From positions 1 through 64,000 of the forward strand of contig JAEUUY010000008.1 in NCBI GenBank assembly GCA_016787225.1: 64,000 nucleotides of DNA. The letters are read 5' to 3'. The position numbers and the translations under genes are program-made. Positions 1 to 9,115 of this stretch are shown one piece after another (the stretch's first letter is position 1; the number at the start of each line of letters is the position of its first letter). Under the pieces are notes generated by a model, which was not told the origin of the DNA, searched no databases, and saw nothing but the letters and a program-made list of their open reading frames with translations. This DNA is from Chitinophagales bacterium. Its GTDB lineage: Bacteria > Bacteroidota > Bacteroidia > Chitinophagales > JADJOU01.

Positions 1-94
1 GCCTTAGTGCTATTTGATTTGGATCACTTGTTTTAAATTTAAAATTGATTTTTAAAGGATTATCCTTTCCTAATTGATTTTGATTATTCTTCAT
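1..94 (-). CDS. Possible 5' end of a small protein gene, cut by the window edge
   Basis: An ATG at 94 on the minus strand opens a frame of 31 codons that is still open at base 1. The visible peptide is hydrophilic and begins MKNNQNQLGKDNPLK. I do not recognise it. It lies 33 bases after the stop of the upstream membrane-protein fragment, so the two could be co-transcribed. No convincing ribosome binding site is visible. The evidence is only an open frame in a compact region, so this is tentative. Confidence 0.3.
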   Translation of the reverse strand, partial: MKNNQNQLGKDNPLKINFKFKTSDPNQIALR

Positions 95-127
95 ACCTAA
101 TTTGGTTTGAAAAACTGTCAAGTTTTT

Positions 128-295
128 TCAGGATAAGACAGGTAGTTGGCTAAAATGATTTTTTAAACCAACTTTGTCATTTAGATCTATCTCCGCAGGG
201 AAAGGGTGTAGTTTCATATTAATTGTTTCCACAATGGTAAAGATTAAACCTGCTGTGATTATACCTACGATGACAGAAATTATATTACGCTTCAT
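128..295 (-). pseudogene. Short, apparently truncated membrane protein
   Basis: A 55-codon frame encodes one hydrophobic N-terminal segment (about residues 4-24) followed by a polar stretch ending LPVLS. The start and the run around residues 24-55 resemble the beginning of a Bacteroidota membrane-protein family of roughly 120-140 residues, in which further membrane helices would follow the LP motif. Here a TGA comes directly after it, and the sequence beyond in the same frame is not hydrophobic. I read it as a truncated remnant; a genuine 55-residue protein is the alternative. A TAnnTTTG element sits just upstream at 317-324. The family assignment is from memory and not certain. Confidence 0.4.
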
Positions 296-316
296 TTGTT
301 AAAATTTAATTGAATG

Positions 317-324
317 CAAAAATA
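317..324 (-). promoter_or_regulatory. Candidate -7 promoter element (TATTTTTG)
   Basis: The minus-strand octamer matches the Bacteroidota TAnnTTTG consensus and lies 22 bases before the ATG of the short membrane protein. No clear -33 TTG/TTTG is visible at the usual spacing. Confidence 0.35.
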
Positions 325-360
325 TATATTGTGTTAAGTGGTTAATTGTAAAAATGTTAC

Positions 361-1182
361 CTATTTAAGAAAAGGAATATAATGAGGTGTGATTTTCATA
401 GATGGAAATGACCTATAAATATGAATATATTCTGTTGGTGTTAAACCAGTTAACTGCTTGAAGTTATTGTTAAAATGTGCTTGATCAGCATAATTCATTT
501 CATAAGCTAAAATCGAAAGATTGTCTTGATTTTCTTTAGAAATTATCCGGTAAGAATCGTTTATTCTAATAATTGAAAGCAAAGTTTTAGTAGAAACACC
601 TATATAATTATTAAATAGTTGATTTAGATGCTTACGTGACGTATTTAGCTCTTTAGTCATAGCATTTACATTAGATAAATTGTTTTCATTTAGTAGAGTT
701 TTGATTCCTTTTATCTTGTTGTAGTTTATTTTTTTCTTAATTAACTTTTCGAATAAAAAATCCTCTATAATCAATACTTGTTCCTCGAGGGTTTTCGCAG
801 AAAGCATTTTCTCCCAGATTTCTTCTGCTTCATAGGAGAAAACATTGTCAAGTGTTATAAATTCATTCTTAAAAAGAGAGAGTGGCTCTTTAAAAAACGC
901 ATAGCACCCTACAATTTTGAATTGAATGGTAAACATACGGCTCTTACCATAACTTTCTACATAGTTTGGTTTGGTTTGTATTCCAGCTATCCAATGTTTG
1001 TAATAATTGGCAGCTGAAGAGAAACTATTATCATGGAATAGCTTGAAGGCATCGCCTAAGTTAAATACCAAACTCATATTTGTCTTAGGTAAACTTATTC
1101 CTTTATTATTACCTTCTATATAAATATAATTTTCAATATATTCTTCAAGTAAACGGCTCGGTTTTATGGTTTTGACGAACAT
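361..1182 (-). CDS. AraC-family transcriptional regulator
   Basis: The 273-residue product has the layout of a one-component AraC regulator. About 150 N-terminal residues resemble the ligand/sensing half of Bacteroidota AraC proteins (DUF6597-like), and the C-terminal third holds two helix-turn-helix motifs, the second recognisable as YADQAHFNNNFKQLTGLTP, the AraC signature. It should bind DNA in the cytoplasm; the effector and targets cannot be read from sequence. I start at the internal ATG at 1182, not the longer frame from 1227, because the longer form would overlap the end of the PorP gene and adds residues not typical of the family. It lies 16 bases downstream of that gene on the same strand and is probably co-transcribed with it. 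Confidence 0.85.
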   Translation of the reverse strand: MFVKTIKPSRLLEEYIENYIYIEGNNKGISLPKTNMSLVFNLGDAFKLFHDNSFSSAANYYKHWIAGIQTKPNYVESYGKSRMFTIQFKIVGCYAFFKEPLSLFKNEFITLDNVFSYEAEEIWEKMLSAKTLEEQVLIIEDFLFEKLIKKKINYNKIKGIKTLLNENNLSNVNAMTKELNTSRKHLNQLFNNYIGVSTKTLLSIIRINDSYRIISKENQDNLSILAYEMNYADQAHFNNNFKQLTGLTPTEYIHIYRSFPSMKITPHYIPFLK

Positions 1183-1198
1183 GTGTTGAATGATATTT

Positions 1199-2235
1199 TT
1201 AGAACCAAATAAACGGACAGAAATCATAATATCGTTCCTTCTCTGGTCTTACCTGTAGCAGATATCCAAATGATAATTCTAATCCACCATAACTATTGCT
1301 CGCTATGCGGAGAGGGGAAGTATTCATGTCATAGCTCAGTTGAATTGATGAGCGTTTGATGTCGTATTGAACCCATGGGATAAAGGCATCGCCTGCTCTC
1401 CAACTCACTCCCAGTTTAAGTTTATTTCGCTCTTTACTTTTAGGTGCCAGATTCATACCTACACCGCCGCCGAAAACGATTTCATATTTTTTATCCTGAT
1501 ACTGATAGAAAAAAAGAGGAATAATACTATATCCTTTGCCGATTCTGAATTCTCCGTTGACATAAATATTTATTCTATTTTGCAACAAGGTATTCGTAGA
1601 TTTTCTTAAAAAATTCTGCTCGGAAGAAAGTAGGTGCTGCATAGAGGCTCCAATCCCTAAGATATGCTCCTGCATAAAAGTTTGTTGATAGTTTAATCCT
1701 ATCCCAAAATCAAAAAAATTGAGGCTCAGTCTATCAAACTGCTCTGTGACTGGCAGGCTTGGGTCGAAATAATCCCCATTGAACTGTTCTGGAAATCTGA
1801 GAAGCTCAGGGTTATAACTTCTATTGATATAATTGACATTCGCACCTATAGATAGTATCATGAAATTGAGACCAGAGGTGATAAGATGATAAGCACCAGA
1901 TCCAGTAGCCTGGAATGTCGTAAATTTAGAGTCTCCTGCTCTATCCGCTAGCACTTGTAGTCCCAAACCAAATTTATCTTTGGTCAATTTAAATGGGAAA
2001 TTCATATCGGCGCTTATACCTATCGAGTTATAATTCACCGGAATAGTCGCCCATTGATTTCTGGCTATAGCCATGAGTCTTATATCTTCCTCCATAGCAC
2101 CGGTATTAGCTGGATTTAGAAAGATAGGGGTACGATAATACTGGGAAAAATGTAAGTCTTGACTACGGAGGAAACTAAGAGTTAAAGAAAAAAGAATAAG
2201 GAGAAGAATAGAGACTAGCTTTTTTGCGTATACAT
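1199..2235 (-). CDS. PorP/SprF family type IX secretion outer-membrane protein (start lies across a frameshift)
   Basis: The mature part begins QDLHFSQYYRTPIFLNPANTG, the hallmark of the PorP/SprF family of beta-barrel outer-membrane proteins that partner secreted type IX cargo. Alternating beta-strand patterns follow to a C-terminal phenylalanine. The gene follows a giant type B-sorted protein, as is usual for SprF/PorP genes. The start is a problem. The only ATG in the main frame (2413) reads through a TGACCAC-type repeat and gives nonsense. A good signal peptide (KKLVSILLLILFSL) is preceded in another frame by ATG at 2235, which reads MYTQKK only if the A6 run at 2220-2225 gains one base. 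A TAnnTTTG element at 2252-2259 fits that ATG. A TTG start near 2256 in the main frame is possible but would sit inside the promoter. The choices are sequencing error, slippage at the A-run, or a real frameshift. Confidence 0.8.
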
Positions 2236-2251
2236 TTTTATTATTGTAGCA

Positions 2252-2277
2252 CAAAGTTACGCGAAGTATTGCACAAA
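2252..2277 (-). promoter_or_regulatory. Candidate promoter of the PorP/SprF gene, inside a TTTGTG repeat
   Basis: On the minus strand TAACTTTG (2252-2259) matches TAnnTTTG. An upstream TTTG at 2274-2277 could be the -33 element, though the 14-base spacing is shorter than usual. The element would give a leader of about ten bases before ATG 2235. The two TTTG words belong to a dispersed intergenic repeat type seen elsewhere in the window. Confidence 0.4.
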
Positions 2278-2388
2278 GTTTCACTAAGTAATGATTGGTA
2301 GTTAGAATGGGTCTCTTGTTTTTTTGTTTCAAATCAGGCTTAAAAGAAATCTTGCTTAATTCTATGTTCAAATTGCTAAATAAGGTAA

Positions 2389-2420
2389 CCACTGACCACT
2401 CTCCACTGACCACCGACCAC
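2389..2420. repeat. Short tandem TGACCAC-type repeat
   Basis: The words CACTGACCAC, TCCACTGACCAC and CGACCAC follow each other at the 3' end of the giant secreted-protein gene. The repeat accounts for the spurious N-terminal extension of the longest PorP reading frame. It contains no gene. Confidence 0.6.
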
Positions 2421-5400
2421 TATTTTAATATCGTAATATTCCCTTTCTTGCTCATACTGGCGCCTCCTATACATTCTACATAGAGATGATATGCGAATAC
2501 ACCTGGTTCTAGTTCTATTCCTTTGTAGGTGCCATCCCAGCCTTTTTTCTGATTATTGCTTTCGAATACGACTTGTCCCCATCGATCATAAATCATTAAA
2601 TGCATTTTCATGATATTATCACCCATGACATAGAGGGCATCATTCTTGCCATCTTTATTTGGCGTAAAGCCTGTAGGAAGATATACTTCGGGGTCTTCAC
2701 ATATTTCATAAAATACAGTGACAACGACAGAATCTCCACTTCTGCACCCCAGTGGATCTCGCACTTCTACATAATACGTTGTGGTTGTATCTGGCTTAGC
2801 TTCTGGTATCGGTATAAATCTATTATCGAGGGTTTTGGCAGGAGACCATACGTATCCTACGATATTAGAGGCACTGGCCTGCAATATGGTTTTAGAACCA
2901 TACTCAATTCTACTAGGATTAGCAGTGACATTAAGGTCGTCTAAGTACCTACTGTAATCTACCTTAATCGAGTCTCTATATTTACATTTCGTAAATAAAC
3001 TGCTCACGGCAACGCAGCGAATAAGCGTAGAGTCAATAATTTTATAGCTTACGATATTTTTGTTATTGGTTATCCAGTTATTTGGTGTCCAGCTATAGGT
3101 AAAGGTTGGACTAAAATTCGCATTCAAAGTTATAGTGTCACCTTTGCAAACTATTTTATTGCCAGCAATTTTGAGATACAAGGTGTCTTTTCGCATATTG
3201 ATACTATCTATTACAGAGCAGCTAATACCCCGGCTTAAAATAGCATTAATATAGAACTTAGTATCTTTATCTATCCAAGCTCTGATTTTATGGGTGCCTT
3301 GACCAGAGAGAATAGGCTGAGATGGCGCCCATTGATAGCTCACATTGGCTATATTTGGTACTTCTAATTTTACGGTATCAAATCGGCAAACTGTAGAATC
3401 TCGACTTAAAAATTTAAATGATGAGTTACTAAAGATTTTGATATTTAAAGAATCCTTTAAATGACAATTATTAGAATCTACTACCGTGAGTTTATAAGTG
3501 CTTGGTTGTACTACGGTTACTATAGTCTTGCTCGTAGTAGCACCTGTTGACCATTGATAAGTAGCTCCATTCAATGGAGTAGCATTCAGCGATACGGTAT
3601 CACCTGCACATATCATAGTATCAGCCCATAATTTTAAGTCTGGGTTTCCAGCGAACACAAAATGAGTATCTACTGCTGTACAAAGATTTTTAAATCTTGC
3701 TGAAACGAAGTAGTTTCTGCTGACATCTGTTTTGAAAACAGCTGTATTTAGTAGCGCATTAAATAGGGCATTGTTTGGCCCCCACGTATAGGTTGTATTC
3801 GGTATAAGATTGGCAGATAATCTGATAAAACTATCTTTACAGTTGCTATTCGGTCCTTGAATATTTATCAAATTTTCAAACAAACGAACCCGAGCAGTAT
3901 CTCTGAACTGACAACTTGGTCTTGAATTGAGGGTAGCTTGGAAATAAATAGTGCTGTCAGAGTTAAATGGACCAAAGGTAGCTGGCGATACTCCCTGGGC
4001 AGATTGCAATAATCCTGGTGGATTCCATAAGATATTCCATAGAGGATTGACATTAGCTATCGCAGTTGTGTTTAATCCTTTACAAGTTATGGTATCTGGT
4101 TGCCAATTGACAGCATCTTGTAAAAGTTTAAAATGAATTGTTTTTGTAGCGAAGCATGCGTTATTGACACGATACTCTACACTAATAGTTCGGGTGGTAT
4201 CTACGCGATACTGAGCAGAGGTAGCTCCCTGAGATATGATATTCGAACTCGGATTAAAACTATATTGACCACCAAGTAAATTAGATGAAAAATTTATCGT
4301 TAAAATTTCATTTTTACATCCTATTGTATCCATTTGTAGATTCAGCGCAGTATTGACCACCTGCACGAGCATGCTATCTCGCGATACACAATTGTATTCT
4401 GATATGTAGGTCGCTTTTACATAACTATTAGAATTAATAATAATACGTGCACTATCTCTATTTTGATATGCGATTTGAGTGAATGGCTCCCATTGATAGC
4501 TTCCTAGAGCATACTTGGTTCCAGTGTATAGGGCTTCTTCTAGATTACATACAATATTAGGGCCATTTATAGTTAGTGGTTTGGCGGTGTCTATTAAGAC
4601 GGTTTGTTCTATGGTATCTGTACACCCATTTTTCGTGAGATAGGCACGAAAAGTAGTTTGAGTATTGACCTTAACCTTTGGAGAAAATGTGTTGCCTCCT
4701 GTCATTTGACTGCTAGGAGTCCACGATATGGTAGCGTTAGGATCTACTATTCCAGTTAAACCTATAGTGACAGAGTCTCCTTTGCAGCTTTTAATCTGTG
4801 GCAATGTCGTAAAGGCATTATTGAGAATATATATTGGTTTTACTATAGTATCTGTTTTATTACAAGCTAAATTGTCATTGATTATTAAAGTAACATTTTG
4901 TAAACCGTAACTAGTAAATGTAAAACTAGGATTCGTTTGAGTAGATGTTCCTTGACCATTAAAATTCCATACATAGCTAGGATTAGCAGCTACACTTCGC
5001 GAGGTATTTGTGAAATTGATGGATAAATTTTGACAATTCGTATTCGCGGTAAAATCTGCTTCAGCAGTATGAGAAGTATCTAGATGTCTTACCAGAAAAG
5101 AATCTAAAATATAGCATTTTTGGGTGTCTTGAATATGTACAAAAAAGAGCTGTGATTGAATAGGTTTCACTCTAATATGAGCAGTATCTGACCTACCTAT
5201 AATTGGAGGAAAGGGAGTCCACTGATAGTTAGATCCACTCATCAAGGTGGCTCGAATGGCAGCTGTATCTCCAGGGCATATGAGAGAATCTCCAGTGATT
5301 TTTATGAGATCATTGACGATACGTATCTTTAATGAATCAGATTCAATACAGTTATTGTCTACGACAGTCATCCGATAAAAGCTTGTTTGTGGCACACGGA

Positions 5401-8400
5401 ACGTGGCGGATGTATCCGTTTGATTGATAAGCAGGGAGGCTGGGCTCCACTGAACATTGGCGCCTTTTGAACTATTATGCTTAATTGTGACCAAGCTATC
5501 TTTACACTTGAGTGTGTCCGCAGTTATATTCATAAATAAGTCTATGAATTTAACCAATGCTGAATCTTTAAACTGACAATAACTTTTTTGATTGTGAGTA
5601 GCTTCTATGAATACTTTCCTATTCGTATTACTAAAATTGAATCTTGCAGGACTGGTGCTCTGTGGGGTAATTAAAGTTGCTGAAGGCTGCCAAACTATGG
5701 TATAATTCATATTGGTATTGGCCGTGGCTACTACATCTTCATTCCAGCAGAGGATACTATCTACCTGCCAGTTCACAGCATCTTTTAACAATTTTATTCT
5801 TATAGAATCTTTGGCAATACAACTAGCAGATATGGTTTTCGTGACAACAAGGGTGAAAGTAGTATCCACTATAAATCTGGTAGTATCTGCATTTTGATAT
5901 ATAGGAGTAATTGTAGGGGAAAAAGTAAATATGCCTCCTTGAAAGTTAGATTTCGCTATGAGAGTTATGACGTCTCCTTTACAGGCTATGGTGTCTGCAT
6001 TCAAATGGAGGTCTGGACTCCCTCCAAAAATTGTTTTAGTGGCAGAACTAATACAACCATGAGCACTTGTATAGCTTACAGAGATAGTGATAGGTAAGGC
6101 GGAGAAAGAATACTCTGCAGTATCTTTATTTGAGCGAGAAAGTATATTTTTAGGAAGCCAGTCGTAGCTACCTTGCGGGTACTTGTTAGTTGTGTATATA
6201 GCTTTTGCTCCAATACAAGACAAACTATCTCCTAATATAGTTAAGGCTTTAGGAGTGTCTACTATGACATTTTGATAAAAGGTATCTGTACAACCGGTTT
6301 TTTGAATGATAAGTCTATACTTAGTTGTAATAGAAGGAGAAGCAAATGGAGCTAATATTGTAGTATCATCTAAAGTTGAAGTTGGAGACCATCTGAAAGT
6401 AAGACCAGTATCTACAATATTGGTAAATCCAATACGAGTAGAACTCCCCGTGCAGATTGTCTTGTCTGTTAAAGTATCTGCAGTTGTACCGAGTACAATG
6501 ATAGATTTAATCATAGTATCTGTAATATTGCAGGAAGTGGTATCCCGCACCACGAGTCTTGCCGTGTAAATTCCTGGTGTAGTAAAAGTTATAGTAGGCT
6601 CTTTTAATGTGGAGGTTGCACCATTGCTAAATAACCAAAAAAACTGAGTATTATTACTAACCGTATGACTAAAATTATTCATTTTAATATTAGCGGGGGC
6701 GCAAGCTGGTGTATAGGAGAAATCGGCTGAGACTGGAAGTCCGAAATCAAACTTAAAGACCCCAAGATTACAATTTGAGCTATTGTTGGTAGGACCTATT
6801 ACAGATGCTGCATTGGGGTAGATTGGGAAATTTTGCTGTCCACCGCATCCAGCACAGACGGCATGATAGACGATCCCATTTTTATCAAATCGACTCGTAC
6901 CTCCATCGACATGTTCTTGTGATAGGGCTGTAGTACCACCAAAAAAACTACCATAGTACAAGGCACTCAAATTTCCCTCCAAAATCATCATATAAAATCC
7001 ATTCCCAAGCGTAGTGGATTGAAAAGCATTGGCTGTTACAGGAAGACCACTTGTCGTAAGTGAAAATGTATTGAATGAGCCTAAATTGCTACCCCATCCG
7101 GTAATGAAGATTTTATCACAATAGTCTACTAAGAAAGCTGTGGGAGAGATATCAGGGTTTTGATTTCCTCGACCAAACATGGTTGATCGAACCTTGGTAG
7201 TAACTGTTGAGTTGAGAATAGATACGAACTGCCCCGTATGTGGAATAGAGTATGCGGCACTTACTAAGTAATAATTCGTACTATTATGTGTAGTTTGCCC
7301 TAATACATAAACTTGATTGGAATTATCAGTTTCTACAAAGTAAATCTGATCATAACTACTGGTGCCATAGTAGGTAGCGAATCTGAGAGAAGTTAGATTA
7401 TTATTAAGCGATACAATCATTCCATCTGTAGATCCACTGTAACTTCCGTTCACAACCCCCGCAGTTGCGCCTATATTTGAAGAGGCTGTACCACCTGCCG
7501 CAATTATATTTCCAGTATTATCAAAACATAAATCATAGATGGCATCATCTCCTGATCCACCTATATAGGTAAATGCTAATAATGTAGTTAAATTTGTATT
7601 AAATTTAGCTAGGATACCATCGTAGCCGCCTGTATTTGTTGTCTTAAACCCTCCTGCAACAGTTGGTAAATTATTGGAATTCGACAATGATGCTAGATAA
7701 ATATTCCCAGATGTATCCGTTTCTATTTCTCCTCGAATACCGTCGCCATAGTTCTTAACTAAATCCGTGCTAATTCCTACTCCGTCAGTGCTAGATCCAC
7801 CAAAAAACGTAGACCCAACCAATCCAGTTCCAGCTGGATTAAATTTCGTTATGACTATATCTGCTCCATTGGGATATGAAATACCTAATCCATTCAAAGA
7901 GGCAATTCCTGATAGAGCAGGACCACCAGAGAATGTCGTTCTAAAAGCACCTACTGTTGTTGGAAAATTAGAGGAGCTTGTGGTAGAAAGCAGTATAAGT
8001 CTATTGTTAGCATCTACTACCAAGCTATGCGGTACATCATAGCTGGAACCCCCGATGTAGGTTGAATAAATTCTAGCATTTCCCGTAGGACTAAATTTTG
8101 TAATTCCCACGTCTGATTGACCACCGAAGGTGGTTTGGTAGGCTCCAATAGTTGTAGGATATCCTGTTGCAAAAACTAACCCAGTGCCATAGAGGTTACC
8201 TGCATTATCATAAGTCGCTGAGGCGCCAAAATTATCTCCAGTAGAGCCGCTGTAGGAACTAAATATAATTTGCGGATCTATTTCCAAAACTTGATTTTCT
8301 TTAATATTTTTAATATCAGCTTGGAAACTTAAGATATTATTTTCAAGAATAAAATTGCTAGAAATATCACTAATTTGACCTTCTTGATGGAGAAAAGTGA

Positions 8401-8989
8401 TAGGCTTCTCATCAACCACATCCCCTAGTACGGTTGTGGATACCAGATCTCCTTTGGCATCAATGTAGATACCCGAAAGTCCATTAAATTTCATCTGAAT
8501 ATCTCCTACCTTGGCCCCTGCACGCAAATAAAAAGTATATTTAGGTTGAAAATACTTTGAACTAATAACGAGGTCAATGTTTGGATAGATATCTTTATAT
8601 CGAATGTCTTCATAGCCATTGCAGCCACCTTGCCATTTTGTAGGGTCATCGCCTAGAAAATAATTGAAATATTCTTGAAACTTTTTTTCAGCTACTATTT
8701 GAGTATTCATGTTACTATTGATGAACTCAATATTATAAGCATGTCCTTTACATATTCGGTTAAAATCAAAACTGGAGTCAAATTTGTGGCTATTATTTTC
8801 GGTGACATTGACAGTTATTTTGTTGTTTTCTAAATAGATAGCACCATTGCGAATAGCGGTTTTATACCGTACATTATTATGCCATTGTCCTTTGTTTTCG
8901 ATATAAATCAGCTTACTAGACTGCCCACTATGTGCGAGACAGAGTGTATGCATGACCAAAAGCGAAAGAAAACTAAGGATTTTTCTCAC
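2420..8989 (-). CDS. Giant secreted SBBP/PKD/Ig-like protein with type B (gliding-motility) C-terminal sorting domain
   Basis: The 2189-residue product is a type IX secretion cargo. A signal peptide (residues 1-19) is followed by an N-terminal domain typical of SBBP proteins (about 25-240), a beta-propeller of SBBP repeats with GGSSYD/GGSGDD motifs (about 245-735), a PKD domain (about 754-840), an array of Ig-like modules rich in GxTVTL-type strands, a second PKD domain (about 1309-1395), more Ig-like modules and a C-terminal type B sorting domain (about 2095-2189; FTPNKDGKND, YDRWGQVVFES, WDGTYKG). Two blocks of about 555 residues, each starting at a PKD domain, are clearly duplicated (KLLKDAVNWQ near 1065, KLLQDAVNWQ near 1620). 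Such proteins act at the cell surface, often in adhesion or matrix; the ligand is unknown. The PorP/SprF gene follows immediately. Confidence 0.9.
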   Translation of the reverse strand: MRKILSFLSLLVMHTLCLAHSGQSSKLIYIENKGQWHNNVRYKTAIRNGAIYLENNKITVNVTENNSHKFDSSFDFNRICKGHAYNIEFINSNMNTQIVAEKKFQEYFNYFLGDDPTKWQGGCNGYEDIRYKDIYPNIDLVISSKYFQPKYTFYLRAGAKVGDIQMKFNGLSGIYIDAKGDLVSTTVLGDVVDEKPITFLHQEGQISDISSNFILENNILSFQADIKNIKENQVLEIDPQIIFSSYSGSTGDNFGASATYDNAGNLYGTGLVFATGYPTTIGAYQTTFGGQSDVGITKFSPTGNARIYSTYIGGSSYDVPHSLVVDANNRLILLSTTSSSNFPTTVGAFRTTFSGGPALSGIASLNGLGISYPNGADIVITKFNPAGTGLVGSTFFGGSSTDGVGISTDLVKNYGDGIRGEIETDTSGNIYLASLSNSNNLPTVAGGFKTTNTGGYDGILAKFNTNLTTLLAFTYIGGSGDDAIYDLCFDNTGNIIAAGGTASSNIGATAGVVNGSYSGSTDGMIVSLNNNLTSLRFATYYGTSSYDQIYFVETDNSNQVYVLGQTTHNSTNYYLVSAAYSIPHTGQFVSILNSTVTTKVRSTMFGRGNQNPDISPTAFLVDYCDKIFITGWGSNLGSFNTFSLTTSGLPVTANAFQSTTLGNGFYMMILEGNLSALYYGSFFGGTTALSQEHVDGGTSRFDKNGIVYHAVCAGCGGQQNFPIYPNAASVIGPTNNSSNCNLGVFKFDFGLPVSADFSYTPACAPANIKMNNFSHTVSNNTQFFWLFSNGATSTLKEPTITFTTPGIYTARLVVRDTTSCNITDTMIKSIIVLGTTADTLTDKTICTGSSTRIGFTNIVDTGLTFRWSPTSTLDDTTILAPFASPSITTKYRLIIQKTGCTDTFYQNVIVDTPKALTILGDSLSCIGAKAIYTTNKYPQGSYDWLPKNILSRSNKDTAEYSFSALPITISVSYTSAHGCISSATKTIFGGSPDLHLNADTIACKGDVITLIAKSNFQGGIFTFSPTITPIYQNADTTRFIVDTTFTLVVTKTISASCIAKDSIRIKLLKDAVNWQVDSILCWNEDVVATANTNMNYTIVWQPSATLITPQSTSPARFNFSNTNRKVFIEATHNQKSYCQFKDSALVKFIDLFMNITADTLKCKDSLVTIKHNSSKGANVQWSPASLLINQTDTSATFRVPQTSFYRMTVVDNNCIESDSLKIRIVNDLIKITGDSLICPGDTAAIRATLMSGSNYQWTPFPPIIGRSDTAHIRVKPIQSQLFFVHIQDTQKCYILDSFLVRHLDTSHTAEADFTANTNCQNLSINFTNTSRSVAANPSYVWNFNGQGTSTQTNPSFTFTSYGLQNVTLIINDNLACNKTDTIVKPIYILNNAFTTLPQIKSCKGDSVTIGLTGIVDPNATISWTPSSQMTGGNTFSPKVKVNTQTTFRAYLTKNGCTDTIEQTVLIDTAKPLTINGPNIVCNLEEALYTGTKYALGSYQWEPFTQIAYQNRDSARIIINSNSYVKATYISEYNCVSRDSMLVQVVNTALNLQMDTIGCKNEILTINFSSNLLGGQYSFNPSSNIISQGATSAQYRVDTTRTISVEYRVNNACFATKTIHFKLLQDAVNWQPDTITCKGLNTTAIANVNPLWNILWNPPGLLQSAQGVSPATFGPFNSDSTIYFQATLNSRPSCQFRDTARVRLFENLINIQGPNSNCKDSFIRLSANLIPNTTYTWGPNNALFNALLNTAVFKTDVSRNYFVSARFKNLCTAVDTHFVFAGNPDLKLWADTMICAGDTVSLNATPLNGATYQWSTGATTSKTIVTVVQPSTYKLTVVDSNNCHLKDSLNIKIFSNSSFKFLSRDSTVCRFDTVKLEVPNIANVSYQWAPSQPILSGQGTHKIRAWIDKDTKFYINAILSRGISCSVIDSINMRKDTLYLKIAGNKIVCKGDTITLNANFSPTFTYSWTPNNWITNNKNIVSYKIIDSTLIRCVAVSSLFTKCKYRDSIKVDYSRYLDDLNVTANPSRIEYGSKTILQASASNIVGYVWSPAKTLDNRFIPIPEAKPDTTTTYYVEVRDPLGCRSGDSVVVTVFYEICEDPEVYLPTGFTPNKDGKNDALYVMGDNIMKMHLMIYDRWGQVVFESNNQKKGWDGTYKGIELEPGVFAYHLYVECIGGASMSKKGNITILK

Positions 8990-9023
8990 ATTAAAGTTTT
9001 GTTGCTTAGATATATTAGTCTCA

Positions 9024-9054
9024 CAAATATAGCTAATTAGAGCAAAATCTTCAA
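9024..9054 (-). promoter_or_regulatory. Promoter of the giant secreted protein
   Basis: On the minus strand TATATTTG (9024-9031) matches TAnnTTTG, and a TTG (complement of 9052-9054) stands 20 bases upstream, within the Bacteroidota -33/-7 spacing. The start codon follows at 8989. Confidence 0.55.
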
Positions 9055-9086
9055 GGATTTTTTAGCATATAAATCATTTTTTTATA

Positions 9087-9094
9087 TACATTTG
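9087..9094 (+). promoter_or_regulatory. Candidate -7 promoter element (TACATTTG) for the OmpA-like gene
   Basis: A TAnnTTTG octamer 21 bases before the ATG at 9116, in the divergent region shared with the giant secreted-protein gene. Confidence 0.5.
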
Positions 9095-9115
9095 CTATAG
9101 TTTTAAAATCTAATC

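Noticed and set aside
2295-8042. Many open frames of 60-114 codons antisense to the giant secreted-protein gene and PorP
   Set aside because: They have no start context and no family resemblance, and they follow from the repetitive beta-strand coding sequence on the opposite strand.
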